This document shows, one piece after another, positions 27,147 through 36,043 of a stretch of DNA of 64,000 nucleotides. A program made the translations under genes and the position numbers. Origin of the DNA: CAVWSM01 sp963799425 (lineage in GTDB: Bacteria; Actinomycetota; Actinomycetes; Jiangellales; Jiangellaceae); contig CAWCXA010000015.1 of NCBI GenBank assembly GCA_963799425.1, positions 1 to 64,000 on the forward strand, read 5' to 3'. A model generated the notes under the pieces. That model was not told the DNA's origin and searched no databases. It saw only the letters and a list, made by a program, of their open reading frames with translations. How positions within the stretch are numbered: the first letter of the stretch is position 1; every line of letters begins with the position of its first letter.

Positions 27147-27404
27147 TCAGCCGGACAAAGCCGAAGCCAGCCGAGCCGGGTCGACGCGCCAGAAGTCGTG
27201 CTGCGATCCGTCGACGAAGGTCACGGGGATCATGTCGGCGTAGGCCCGCTCGAGCTCAGGATCGTCGAGGATCGACCGCTCGGCCCAGGGAACGCCCAGC
27301 TCGCCGCAGACCGCAGCGATGATCGTGCGCGCGTCGTCGCACAGGTGGCAGCCGGGCTTGCCAAGCAGGACGACGCGGGCGAGCTCAGAGGGGGTGGACA
27401 TCAT
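27147..27404 (-). CDS. Glutaredoxin-like (DUF836) protein
   Basis: A small thioredoxin-fold protein of 85 residues with an N-terminal CxxC redox pair (GKPGCHLCDDAR, Cys19 and Cys22) and the cis-proline segment IPVTFVDG. It probably acts in thiol-disulfide exchange in the cytoplasm; partners are unknown. In mycobacteria a similar protein sits next to hemA. It lies upstream of rex-hem on the same strand, separated by the rex promoter region. Confidence 0.87.
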   Translation of the reverse strand: MMSTPSELARVVLLGKPGCHLCDDARTIIAAVCGELGVPWAERSILDDPELERAYADMIPVTFVDGSQHDFWRVDPARLASALSG

Positions 27405-27419
27405 GACGTCCGGTCGGGC

Positions 27420-27584
27420 TCAGACCTCGGCCGCGCGGCGCTGGCGCAGTCGGCGCGCCCGAAGCGGCGCCTCGGTGCGCACGACGCGGGCCGCCTCGTC
27501 CCAGATCGCCTGGATCACGGCAGGGTCGGTCAGGTCGCGCACCCTGGGCTCCACCGGGCGCGTCACCTTCAGCTTGCCGACCAC
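27420..27584 (-). CDS. Small basic conserved-looking protein (54 aa), function unknown
   Basis: A short reading frame starting at GTG 27584 with a strong AAAGGAGG ribosome-binding site 5 bp upstream and ending 15 bp before the glutaredoxin-like gene. The product begins VVGKLKVTRPVEPRVRDLTD and has an arginine-rich tail ending RRLRQRRAAEV. It has no membrane segment or cysteine. The good Shine-Dalgarno site and tight spacing support a real gene, co-transcribed with the glutaredoxin. I do not recognise a family; the basic tail could bind nucleic acid. Confidence 0.65.
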   Translation of the reverse strand: MVGKLKVTRPVEPRVRDLTDPAVIQAIWDEAARVVRTEAPLRARRLRQRRAAEV

Positions 27585-27620
27585 GGCGACCTCCTTTGAC
27601 TATCCATCGTACGCCGCTGA

Positions 27621-28384
27621 TCACCGCGAGTCGGCGATGGCAAAGGCGATAGCGAGCAGGTCTGCGACGACGAGGACGATCTGCTGGTCTGTGTCGGCCA
27701 GGTCACCGGCTCGCGGCGCGTCGACCGCCACCATGCCGTAGGCGGTGTCGCCGGAGGTGATCGACGCCGCGATGAACGTCCGGTAGCTCTTGATCGTGCC
27801 GTCGTCGTCGACCTGCTCGACAGGATCCAGGGCGCGGACGAAGCGATGCCCTGCCGACCGCACGAGCGCCAGGGCCGAATCTCCGCGCGGCGTGCCAGCC
27901 GTGAAGCGGCGCGGGTCGGCGCCACCTCGCCCTGTGTAGGCAAGCACGGTCATCCCGGAGCCATCCGGCAGGAGCTGGTACACCACGGCACGGAGCCGGT
28001 CGACGTCCTTGAGCAGCAGTGTGATCGCCCCGACCCCTTGGACAGCCACCGGTTTGAGCTCGTGCAACCGTTCGCGGGGACCGAGCCCGGGCATGACAGC
28101 CACCATCTCGGCAACGGGTTGCAGAGCGTCACGCATCGCAACGCGCAGCCGCGTCGCCTCGCTCTGCTCGGCGGCCAAGGCCCTACCCGCTGACGCTCCA
28201 ACCACACCTGCAACCAGGCGGCAAGAGCTAGCGCGCCGAGTCCACCCAACAAGGCGAGCCATCGCCAGACGGTGTCGAGCGATCCGACCAGTGTGAGCAG
28301 TGCGGTCCCCACGACCGGCAGGAAGATGACCGCCGCCGGTGACAGCCGGACCGCCGTTGGCCGGTGTGCGGTCGGGGTGTTCAC
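27621..28384 (-). pseudogene. Membrane-anchored GAF-like sensor protein, frameshifted as sequenced
   Basis: Two frames join into one protein of about 254 residues. The first (GTG 28384) encodes a two-helix membrane hairpin (VIFLPVVGTALLTLV and WLALLGGLGALALAAWL). The second continues from ALAAEQSEATRLRVAMRDAL into a GAF-type sensory domain (YQLLPDGSGMTVLAYTGRGG, YGMVAVDAP, IVLVVADLLAIAFA). The break at about 28182-28186 needs one missing base. No output domain is present. The ligand is unknown. It is divergent from the HAD-IB gene. Confidence 0.65.
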
Positions 28385-28456
28385 GACGCGCCAGCGTAGC
28401 GATCATGGGCAGGCTCGCCGCCCGGCTGAGCGGCGTGTCGGCATAGGCTCTGGATC

Positions 28457-29323
28457 ATGGCTCGGCTCCGACGTACCCGCGACGTCTCGCCTGTCGTGTC
28501 CGGCCAGGTCGCTGCCGCGGCGACCGAAAATGGCACACCGTTGGAGACGGGTCCGGATGTCCGAGCCGCCGCGTTCTTCGACGTGGACAACACGATCCTG
28601 CGCGGTGCATCACTGTTCGTACTCGCACGCGGGCTCTACCAGCGGAAGTTCTTCGGGGTGCGCGACGTCGCTGCCTTCGCTTGGCAGCAGCTCGCCTTCC
28701 GTGTCGGCGGCTCAGAGAACCCTGAGCACATCGCCAAGGTTCGGCAGTCGGCGCTGTCGTTCATCGCCGGGCACAGCGTGGCGGAGCTCCGGGCCGTCGC
28801 GGAGGAGATCTTCGCCGATGACCTGTCCGAGAACGTGTGGCCGGGCACGCACCAGCTGGCCCAGAGCCACCTCGACAGCGGCCAGCGGGTCTGGCTGGTC
28901 ACCGCGACACCCGTCGAGGTTGCCGAGATCATCGCCTCACGGCTGGGTCTGACCGGCGCCTTGGGCACGGTTGCCGAGCATGTCAATGGTGTCTACACCG
29001 GCCGGCTCGTCGGCGACCTGCTGCACGGCGAGGCCAAGGCCGAGGCGGTGCGCGCCCTCGCCGTCCGCGAAGGGCTCGAGCTGGAGCGCTGCAGTGCTTA
29101 CAGCGACTCCGCCAACGACATCCCGATGCTGTCGCTCGTTGGCTACCCGTGCGCCATCAACCCCGATTCCGAGCTGGGGTCGTATGCCAAGTTGCAGGGT
29201 TGGCGGGTGCGTGATTTTCGTACGGGTCGGCGGGTCGCCCGAGTCAGCGCGGCAGCAGCGATGGGTGCCGCCGTAGGCGCCGGAACGGCTGCTGTCGTGG
29301 CAGCCCTGCGCCGACGGCGCTGA
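28457..29323 (+). CDS. HAD-superfamily subfamily IB hydrolase (SerB-like phosphatase)
   Basis: A 288-residue phosphatase-like enzyme. The nucleophile motif is FFDVDNTILRG with Asp42 and Asp44; motif II is VTATPVEV, and motif III/IV is YSDSANDIPML. The long N-terminus (about 35 residues) and an Ala/Gly-rich C-terminal hydrophobic stretch (about 270-285) are extras. This subfamily includes phosphoserine-phosphatase-like and lipid-phosphate enzymes; mycobacterial SerB1 lies at the equivalent place. It is on the opposite strand to its heme neighbours, as I recall for mycobacteria. Substrate not certain. Confidence 0.88.
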   Translation: MARLRRTRDVSPVVSGQVAAAATENGTPLETGPDVRAAAFFDVDNTILRGASLFVLARGLYQRKFFGVRDVAAFAWQQLAFRVGGSENPEHIAKVRQSALSFIAGHSVAELRAVAEEIFADDLSENVWPGTHQLAQSHLDSGQRVWLVTATPVEVAEIIASRLGLTGALGTVAEHVNGVYTGRLVGDLLHGEAKAEAVRALAVREGLELERCSAYSDSANDIPMLSLVGYPCAINPDSELGSYAKLQGWRVRDFRTGRRVARVSAAAAMGAAVGAGTAAVVAALRRRR

Positions 29324-29446
29324 ATCGAGTTATCAGGGGCTTGTCGGGAAGTCCACGGCTGTGCCAGGTTGCATTACCGGCGAACGCCGGAATGTTTCCG
29401 CCGAGGGTCACCTCGCCGCGGCGGGACCAAGCAGCAGGGAGACAGC

Positions 29447-30934
29447 ATGAGAGCACTCCACAAGGCGCGTGCTACCGCGGCCACAGCCGCGGTTGGCGTC
29501 GCCACCATCGCCGCGATGGGCCTGGTCGCGCCAACCGCGACAGCCGAGTCCGGCGGCGCGTCGACCTACCTAGTCGTCGGATCTCAAGGATCGGGCAATT
29601 CCAAGGCCATCAAGGCTGTGCAAGCCGCCGGCGCGAATGTAGTCGCCGACTACGCGAAGATCGGTGTCCTGGTCGTTTCTGCGACTGAGGCGCAGGCGGG
29701 CAGCATCCAGAAGGCTCGTGTGGGGGACGTCGCGTCCACCTCAGGCCTCGGCAGCATTCTCGATGAGGATCTTAACTTCGAGATGGTGGCCACCGTCGAG
29801 GCGGGCGCCTCGGGAGCCGCACAGGCAGACGCCGAGTCCGAACCACTCTGGGGACAGCAATGGAACATGCCGCAGATCGACCTGGTCGAGGCTCACGCAG
29901 TGACCACTGGTGACTCTGACGTCGTGGTGGGTGTGCTGGACTCCGGCATCGCCGCAGCGCATCCCGACCTGACCGACCGGGTCGACTCGTCGCTCTCAGC
30001 ATCCTGCTTGTCGGGTGCCCCGGACTCGTCGTTCGCGTCATGGCAGCCGACTACGTCCACCCACGGCACGCACGTGGCGGGCACCATAGCGGCGAGCCTC
30101 AACGGTATCGGCGTTACCGGTGTCGCCCCCGGAGTGACCTTGGCGGCGGTCAAGGTGGTCAATGACGACGGGTTCATCTACCCGGAGGCCGCGCTCTGCG
30201 GGTTCATGTGGGCCGCTGAGCACGGGTTCGACCTGACCAACAACAGCTACTTCATCGACCCATGGGAGTTCAACTGCCGCAATGACGCGCGACAGCGGCC
30301 CGTGTGGCAGGCGATTCAGCGCGCGATCCGCTACTCGAGCAACCAAGGGGTGCTCAACATCGCGTCCGCGGGCAACAGCAACGTCGACCTGCAGCACAAG
30401 TTCGTCGACGCGGGCAGCCCCAATGACGGCTCATCGCCGGTCGAGACGCGGATCATCAACGGCGCTTGCGTAGACCTTCCGGCCGAGGCGCCCGGCGTTG
30501 TCACGGTCTCCGCGGTAGGCACCGAGCGACTGAAGAGCTACTACTCCTCGTACGGTCAGGGCGTAGTCGAGGTTGCGGCTCCTGGTGGTGACACGCGTCA
30601 GCCTGACCCGACAGTGTCGACGATCGCGCATGCCGTGCTCTCCACCATCGTCAACACAACGACGGGTGCGCTCGGCTATGGCTTCTCGCAAGGCACGTCG
30701 ATGGCATCACCGCACGTCGCGGGTGTCGCCGCACTCGCGATCAGTGCCCACGGCGACATGTCGCCGGGCAAGTTGGCGACCTTGCTGCAGCAGACGGCCG
30801 AAACGCTGCCCTGCCCCGTTGGCATCTACAACCCGAGGCCGGGCCTGGACCAGTTCATCGCCGAGTGCAGCGGCGGAAAGGTCAATTCCTTCTACGGCCA
30901 CGGTGAGGTGAACGCCGCCCGAGCGGTGAGCTAA
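29447..30934 (+). CDS. Secreted S8 (subtilisin-family) serine protease
   Basis: A 495-residue exported protease. A signal peptide covers about residues 1-33 (ending TATA/ESG), followed by an inhibitor-like propeptide to about residue 130. The catalytic triad is D165 (VGVLDSGIAA), H206 (HGTHVAGT) and S418 (GTSMASPHVAG), with N310 (ASAGNSN) at the oxyanion hole. The start at 29447 follows GGGAG at 29437-29441; an ATG at 29369 is rejected because it delays the signal. It is an isolated gene ended by a perfect hairpin. Confidence 0.93.
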   Translation: MRALHKARATAATAAVGVATIAAMGLVAPTATAESGGASTYLVVGSQGSGNSKAIKAVQAAGANVVADYAKIGVLVVSATEAQAGSIQKARVGDVASTSGLGSILDEDLNFEMVATVEAGASGAAQADAESEPLWGQQWNMPQIDLVEAHAVTTGDSDVVVGVLDSGIAAAHPDLTDRVDSSLSASCLSGAPDSSFASWQPTTSTHGTHVAGTIAASLNGIGVTGVAPGVTLAAVKVVNDDGFIYPEAALCGFMWAAEHGFDLTNNSYFIDPWEFNCRNDARQRPVWQAIQRAIRYSSNQGVLNIASAGNSNVDLQHKFVDAGSPNDGSSPVETRIINGACVDLPAEAPGVVTVSAVGTERLKSYYSSYGQGVVEVAAPGGDTRQPDPTVSTIAHAVLSTIVNTTTGALGYGFSQGTSMASPHVAGVAALAISAHGDMSPGKLATLLQQTAETLPCPVGIYNPRPGLDQFIAECSGGKVNSFYGHGEVNAARAVS

Positions 30935-30945
30935 CAGGTCTGATT

Positions 30946-30994
30946 GATCAGGGTGCCCCTTGTCCGAACCGATCGGACAAGGGGCACCCTGATC
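30946..30994. terminator. Perfect 22-bp bidirectional terminator hairpin
   Basis: Positions 30946-30967 and 30973-30994 are exact inverse complements with a 5-nt loop (ACCGA). The arm starts GATCAGGGTGCC and ends TTGTCCGA. It lies between the convergent protease gene (stop at 30934) and the acyltransferase gene (stop at 31010), so it can serve both strands. Confidence 0.85.
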
Positions 30995-31009
30995 GCTTCC
31001 GGAGGCTGC

Positions 31010-31933
31010 TTAGCCCCAGACGTTGCCCCGCCGCTCGCGCAGCTCGTCGACGGAGCGCTGGATCGTGTCGCGTACCTGATCGGTGAGCTCGAACACGACC
31101 ATGGGGTCGTCGGCTTCGGCGGGGTCGTACGTCTCGGTCGGAATGGGCTCACCAAACTCGATGAGCCACTTGGACGGCAATGGCACTAGCCCAAGTGGAC
31201 CGAGCCATGGGAACGTCGGCGTGACCGGGAAGTAGGGCAACCGCAGCAGACGGGCAAGCACCGGGATGTCGCCGATCAGGGGGTAGATCTCCTCGGCGCC
31301 GACGATCGCGCACGGAACGATCGGGACCTGCGCTCGCACCGCGGCCGAGACGAACCCGCCGCGGCCGAACCGCTGCAGCTTGTATCGCTCGCTGAACCGC
31401 TTGCCACTCCCCTTGTAGCCCTCCGGCCACACACCGACCAGCTCACCAGCGGCGAGCAACGCGTCGACGTCTTCGGGAGAGGCCAGCGTTGCGCCGCCTT
31501 TGCGGGCCATCTCACCCACGAACGGCATAGAGAAGACGATGTCGCCGCCGAGGCAGCGCAGATGACGGTTGTGCGGGTGCTCATCGTGCACGGCCAGCTG
31601 GGTCATCACTGAGTCGAGGGCGATCGTGCCCGAGTGGTTGGCCACGATCAGTGCGGCGCCCTCGTCGGGCAGGTGCTCGACCCCGGTGACGTCGACACGG
31701 AACCAACGCTGGTAGAGGGGGCGTATCAACGGCAGGAGGATCTCTTCGGTGAGCTCGGCGTCGAATCCGAACACGTCGACGTCGTATTCGCCGGTGAGCC
31801 GGCGCCGTAAGAACGCGACACCGGTCGCCAGCTGCCGCTGGGTGTCCTCGGGCAGGTGCCCTGCAAGCTGGCCTAGCGTCTCGGCCAACTGCGCCAGCTG
31901 CTGCGGCAGCGCGACCTCGGGTTCTTCACCCAT
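31010..31933 (-). CDS. PlsC-like lysophospholipid acyltransferase family protein
   Basis: A 307-residue predicted glycerolipid acyltransferase. The active-site histidine lies in VANHSGTIALD, a longer-spaced variant of the HX4D motif, and the EGYKGSGKRF segment corresponds to the EGT(R) block. It is probably peripheral to the membrane. The ATG at 31933 overlaps the epimerase stop by 8 bp. The pair matches the mycobacterial Rv0501-Rv0502 arrangement. Substrate not known. Confidence 0.88.
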   Translation of the reverse strand: MGEEPEVALPQQLAQLAETLGQLAGHLPEDTQRQLATGVAFLRRRLTGEYDVDVFGFDAELTEEILLPLIRPLYQRWFRVDVTGVEHLPDEGAALIVANHSGTIALDSVMTQLAVHDEHPHNRHLRCLGGDIVFSMPFVGEMARKGGATLASPEDVDALLAAGELVGVWPEGYKGSGKRFSERYKLQRFGRGGFVSAAVRAQVPIVPCAIVGAEEIYPLIGDIPVLARLLRLPYFPVTPTFPWLGPLGLVPLPSKWLIEFGEPIPTETYDPAEADDPMVVFELTDQVRDTIQRSVDELRERRGNVWG

Positions 31934-32948
31934 CGACTGCCTCCAGCCCTGACACGAATGCTTCCTCGGCTGCCTGGACGCGACCCGCCGCAAACGGGCC
32001 ACTGCCACGCGCCTCAACGAACGACGCGAATGCCTCCGCGGTGCTGAACCGCGGCACGAAGTCTCGCTCGGCACGGATGCGGGTCGTGTCGACGCCTCTG
32101 CCGTACGAGAGCAAGGTCAGCATCTCCGGCGTGAACCCGGCGATGCCGAACGTGCGCATCGTCTGCCCCGCATAGCCCGTCGCAAACCGCGGGATCGGGA
32201 GCTCCGGCCGCCCGGCGCGTCGCACGGCTTGGCTCACCAGCAGGACGCCGTCACCTGCGAGGTTGTAGGTGCCGTGCCACTCCTCGACGGTCGCACGGTG
32301 CAGCGCCTCCAGGCCGTCGTCCTCGTGCACGAACTGCAGCCGCGCGTCGAAGCCGAGGATGGTCGGGATGACGGGAAGCGAGAAGTATTCGGTGAGCGGT
32401 GTGCGGACCGTCGGGCCCATGAAGTTGGCGAACCGCAGGATCGTGACCGCGATGTCGGGACGACGTCGCGCGAATCCACGCACATAGGCCTCGACCTCGA
32501 GCGAGTCCTTGGGAAAGCCGCGCCGTGGCGTGACCTTGGCCGACATACCCTCGGTGAACAGCGCCGGGTCGCGGGACGAGCCGCCGTAGACGACCGTCGA
32601 CGACTTGACTACGACGGAGCGGACAGTGTCCGACTTCTGGCAGGCGCCGAGCAGCTGCATCGTGCCGATGATGTTGATCTCTTTTTGGGGGACCCGGCCA
32701 CCCGCGTCGCGCGGCGTGGTCAGCACGTTCATGTGGACGACGGAGTCGGGGCCGATCGCGTACAACAGCTCGGGCAGCTCGGGCCGGCGGATGTCGGCTC
32801 GGACGAACTCGGCGCCGCCGATGTCGTAGGACGAGTCGATCACATCGACGCCCACGACCTTGTCGATCGCTGGGTCCGCGGCGAGGCGCGCAGCCATGCG
32901 GGCGCCGAGCTGTCGGGCGACACCGGTGACCAGCACTACGCGGGACAT
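31926..32948 (-). CDS. NAD-dependent epimerase/dehydratase-like SDR, atypical active site
   Basis: A 340-residue extended SDR. The Rossmann turn is TGVARQLGARMA, followed by DIRRPELPELLYAIGPDSVVHMN and VVKSSTVVYGGSS. At the place of the catalytic YxxxK the sequence reads GFPKDSLEVEAYV, so the usual Tyr and Lys are absent. A changed chemistry or a non-enzymatic NAD-binding role is possible. It precedes the acyltransferase and lies downstream of bS22. Confidence 0.85.
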   Translation of the reverse strand: MSRVVLVTGVARQLGARMAARLAADPAIDKVVGVDVIDSSYDIGGAEFVRADIRRPELPELLYAIGPDSVVHMNVLTTPRDAGGRVPQKEINIIGTMQLLGACQKSDTVRSVVVKSSTVVYGGSSRDPALFTEGMSAKVTPRRGFPKDSLEVEAYVRGFARRRPDIAVTILRFANFMGPTVRTPLTEYFSLPVIPTILGFDARLQFVHEDDGLEALHRATVEEWHGTYNLAGDGVLLVSQAVRRAGRPELPIPRFATGYAGQTMRTFGIAGFTPEMLTLLSYGRGVDTTRIRAERDFVPRFSTAEAFASFVEARGSGPFAAGRVQAAEEAFVSGLEAVDG

Positions 32949-33131
32949 GACCCGCTCCCCTCGTCAGGTGTTGCCGATCCTACGCAGCCGTGGCCTGTCG
33001 ACAAGGTGGCAGAAACGAAACGATCACGGTACCGAGACCTACGGGAGGTGTGCATGGCCTAGACTGCCGCGCACACGTCCCGCAAGCATCGGTGCCGTGA
33101 TCATTTGGGCCGCGCAGAGCCCTCGGGCCGC

Positions 33132-33233
33132 CTACTTGCCGAGCTTGCGGCGCTGCACGCGAGTCTTGCGGAGCAACTTGCGGTGCTTCTTCTTAGCCAT
33201 GCGCTTGCGGCGCTTCTTGATTACGGAGCCCAC
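33132..33233 (-). CDS. Ribosomal protein bS22 (AURKAIP1/COX24 family, 33 aa)
   Basis: A 33-residue, extremely basic protein that starts MGSVIKKRRKRMAKKK (GTG 33233) and ends VQRRKLGK. It is nearly identical to what I recall of mycobacterial bS22, a small-subunit protein near the decoding-centre region of the 30S, related to mitochondrial mS38. It is short enough to be missed by gene finders. It lies upstream of the SDR gene, as in mycobacteria. Confidence 0.93.
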   Translation of the reverse strand: MGSVIKKRRKRMAKKKHRKLLRKTRVQRRKLGK

Positions 33234-33298
33234 GGGGGAACCTCACTCGTCACTGAAGGAACGGCCTGTCGCGGGCCGGACCCGCGGACAACTGGCCC

Positions 33299-34390
33299 TC
33301 AGGGTACCCGCCGGCGCGGATCGGGCACGAAGCGGTTCGGCAGCCGCCACATGTCCACGAGGGCATGGGGTTCGCCCGGCGGCATGGCCAGCGACGTGGC
33401 GGCGGCCCCACCGCGCGCCTGGGTCTGCATCGGCGGGTCGGTGTAGAAGCCGGTGACCTCGCCGTGGTCGTTGATCGCGTTGACCTGGGTGCTCGAGGCA
33501 CCGGGCACGTTGATCAGGGTGAGCTCGCCGTCGTCGAGCACGAAGCCGCCGATCCTCCCAATGCCGTCGGGGCCCACTCGGAGATAGGCGCCGGCGATCT
33601 GGCCCTTGTTGTTGATGCTGAACGGGATCGTCTGAAACGAGTCGGGTACGTCGGGCAGCGTGACGAACTTTCCGTCATGTGTCCGCAGCCACCCGAAGGC
33701 GAGCCCGGCGGCCCGGTCGACGATCCCGAGCCCGACCATGTCGCCGCGTTCGTTGATGTCGATCACGCCTGTGGTCGTCGCGCCCGGCGCGTCGATCCGG
33801 GTGAATCTCTTGCCGTCGTACACGAAGCCGCGGAAATTGAGGCCTGGCAACCGGCGCTCGGCGCTGTAGAAGCCGACGACCTGGCCGCGGTTGTTGCCGT
33901 TGAAGAGGCCGCTAACGGCAGCGCCCGGGAAGTCGATGGTCTGGAATCGGCCACGCTCGTCCCGCCGGTATCCGTGCGCTTCGCCGTCCGGGTCCCCGGC
34001 GTACTCGCCGTAGCTGCCGAAGATCTCCCCCTGGTCGTTGACCCCGAAGGCATAGTTGAGGTCGCCGCTGTGGCTCGGGAAGTCGACGGTGGCGACCCGG
34101 CCCCGGCGGTCCCTGGTGAAGCCGTGCTGCTCGAGGTCGTCGGCGTCGTAGTAGGCGCCGACGACGGCGCCACGGTTGGTGATGTCGGAGCCCACGGTGT
34201 GCGAGGCGCCGGGGACGTCGAAGCGGTCGAACTCGCCGTCATCGAGGACGAAGCCGTGCATCACCCTGTTTCTGTCGATGGCCGGGTCCTGCGCCGTCGC
34301 GGGCGACGCGGTCATCGCCAGTGCCGCGGCGACAACGAGCAGTATCGATGCGGCCTGCGCCGTGTGTGTCTTTCGAGTCGTCCAAGGCAT
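33299..34390 (-). CDS. Secreted HAF-repeat protein
   Basis: A 363-residue exported protein with a signal peptide (about residues 1-33, ending ASPATA/QDP). The body has about six HAF-type repeats of roughly 45 residues, each with a variant of GFVLDDGEFDRFDVPGA followed by INxxGxxVGxY (for example DITNRGAVVGAYYD and AINDHGEVTGFYTD). A beta-propeller-like fold is likely. Function unknown. It separates bS22 from the HTH gene, which are adjacent in mycobacteria, so it is probably a lineage-specific insertion. Confidence 0.85.
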   Translation of the reverse strand: MPWTTRKTHTAQAASILLVVAAALAMTASPATAQDPAIDRNRVMHGFVLDDGEFDRFDVPGASHTVGSDITNRGAVVGAYYDADDLEQHGFTRDRRGRVATVDFPSHSGDLNYAFGVNDQGEIFGSYGEYAGDPDGEAHGYRRDERGRFQTIDFPGAAVSGLFNGNNRGQVVGFYSAERRLPGLNFRGFVYDGKRFTRIDAPGATTTGVIDINERGDMVGLGIVDRAAGLAFGWLRTHDGKFVTLPDVPDSFQTIPFSINNKGQIAGAYLRVGPDGIGRIGGFVLDDGELTLINVPGASSTQVNAINDHGEVTGFYTDPPMQTQARGGAAATSLAMPPGEPHALVDMWRLPNRFVPDPRRRVP

Positions 34391-34477
34391 GGCTGACCAC
34401 CTCCTTGCGCGGCACCTGCGTGGTCAGGGCGTCACAAAGAGGTTCGTTGCGATCCGTGATCGGGATGGACGAATGAG

Positions 34478-34690
34478 TCAGCCGGCCTGGATGAACGAGT
34501 CACGCAGGTAGTCCTGCACCGCCTGCTCCGGGATGCGGAATGACCGGCCCACCTGCGCGGCCGGCAGTGTCCCGGCATGCACCAGCCGGTAGACGGTCAT
34601 GCGTGAGACGCGCATCATGTCCGCGACCTCAGCGACGGTCAGGAAGCGTATGTCCAGGGGTTCCTGCTTCCCCGCAGCCTTCCGGGCCAT
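34478..34690 (-). CDS. Excisionase-family helix-turn-helix DNA-binding protein
   Basis: A 70-residue MerR/excisionase-type winged-helix protein: LTVAEVADMMRVSRMTVYRLVHAG forms the HTH, and GRSFRIPEQAVQDYL the wing. Despite the family name it is not phage related; a homologue (Rv0500A) sits between proC and bS22 in mycobacteria, and it may be a housekeeping regulator. Target unknown. Confidence 0.9.
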   Translation of the reverse strand: MARKAAGKQEPLDIRFLTVAEVADMMRVSRMTVYRLVHAGTLPAAQVGRSFRIPEQAVQDYLRDSFIQAG

Positions 34691-34821
34691 GTCACACCGC
34701 CTCGCACCCGCGTCGGCCCCGGCTTCCCCTCCGGTGCGACAGTCACGCGGGCGTACAAGGGCTCATGCTAGTTGCGGATGTGACGGACGGGAAAGTGGAG
34801 ACGCCTGAGGCCCACGGAGGG

Positions 34822-36003
34822 TCACCAGACCGGGGCGAGCCCATGGGCCGGAAATACCGCGCGCTGGGTGGCGATCACGGCCCGGTCAACGTCGTCTGCG
34901 GGGTCGAAGCCGGCCGCCCACGACGGCATCTGACCGAGACCGCCGTCGGTCATGCGATAGGGGCCGATGCGCCCCAAGACCCGCTGCACATAGGACCGCC
35001 AGCCCTCAGGCACGGCGCTCTCCGGGTCGACCGGGCGGCCGCCGGCGATGCCGATCAAGTGCGACCAGGATCGTGGAACGACGTCGACCACCGCGTACCC
35101 GCCACCGCCGGTGGCAACCCACCGTCCGTCGCACAACTCATGGGCCAGCTCGTGCACGGCGACCTGCGCGGCCCGCAGGCCGTCAACGGTGAGCGCGAGG
35201 TGAGCGAGCGGATCCTCAGCGTGACCGTCGCACCCGTGCTGGCTCACGATCACGTCTGGCGCAAACTCGCGCAGCAATGGTGGCACGACCGCGTCGAACG
35301 CACGCAGCCAGCCCGCGTCGTTGGTGCCGGGCGGTAGCGCCACGTTGACGGCGCTGCCGTCGGCGGCCGCACCGCCGGTCTCCTCGGGGTAGCCCGTGCC
35401 AGGAAAGAGCGTCCGCGGCGTCTCGTGCAGGCTGATCGTCAGCACCCTCGGGTCGTCCCAGAAGATCGCCTGGACTCCGTCACCGTGGTGCACGTCGAGA
35501 TCCACATACGCGACGCGCGACGCGCCCAGGTCCAGGAGTCGCCTTATCGCGACAGCCAGGTCGTTGTAGATGCAGAAGCCGCTCGCCCAGCCCGGCATCG
35601 CGTGGTGCAGGCCACCCGAGAAGTTAACCCCGTGCGTCGCCTCGCCCCGCCATACGGCCTCGGCCACGTCGACCGTGCCGCCGACGATGCGGGCCGTCGC
35701 CTCGTGCATGCCAGTGAATGCCGGGTCGTCGTCCGTGCCTAAGCCGTACGAGGGCTCAACCCCCGGGTCGGCGACGCTGCACCGCCGCACGGCAGCCAGG
35801 TAGTCAGGCTGGTGCACAAGCGTCAACAGCTCGTCTGTGGCCACCTCGGGTGCGACGACCTTGACGCCACCACCGTCGAGCAACCCGAGCTCGCGGGCAA
35901 GTCGTACGGTCAGGTCCAGCCGGATGGGCGCCATCGGATGGCCTGGCCCGAAGTTGTACGCGCACAGCGCCTCGTCCCAGGCGATGTGGACCGAGCAGCT
36001 CAT
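34822..36003 (-). CDS. AcuC-like histone-deacetylase-family protein
   Basis: A 393-residue zinc-dependent deacetylase-like enzyme. The His pair and loop read GGLHHAMPGWASGFCIYND. Metal ligands are in YVDLDVHHGDG (Asp and His) and in the late SQHGCDGH; GGGGYAV is the C-terminal glycine motif. Family members remove acetyl or other acyl groups from lysines or small amines; AcuC regulates acetyl-CoA synthetase in Bacillus. ATG 36003 is preferred; the frame extends upstream to 36261 only through the VOC gene. It is next to the HTH gene and upstream of it in transcription. Confidence 0.9.
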   Translation of the reverse strand: MSCSVHIAWDEALCAYNFGPGHPMAPIRLDLTVRLARELGLLDGGGVKVVAPEVATDELLTLVHQPDYLAAVRRCSVADPGVEPSYGLGTDDDPAFTGMHEATARIVGGTVDVAEAVWRGEATHGVNFSGGLHHAMPGWASGFCIYNDLAVAIRRLLDLGASRVAYVDLDVHHGDGVQAIFWDDPRVLTISLHETPRTLFPGTGYPEETGGAAADGSAVNVALPPGTNDAGWLRAFDAVVPPLLREFAPDVIVSQHGCDGHAEDPLAHLALTVDGLRAAQVAVHELAHELCDGRWVATGGGGYAVVDVVPRSWSHLIGIAGGRPVDPESAVPEGWRSYVQRVLGRIGPYRMTDGGLGQMPSWAAGFDPADDVDRAVIATQRAVFPAHGLAPVW

Positions 36004-36043
36004 GGCACTCGACCCTAGCCAGTCCCGCCGGCGTGGGCGGTGC

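Noticed and set aside
29377..29390. CCGGCGAACGCCGG hairpin before the protease gene
   Set aside because: A short GC-rich stem is expected by chance at this base composition; no further structure is seen.
34478..34690. Phage or integrative-element excisionase
   Set aside because: No integrase, attachment repeat or phage gene is nearby, and the gene belongs to a conserved core neighbourhood.
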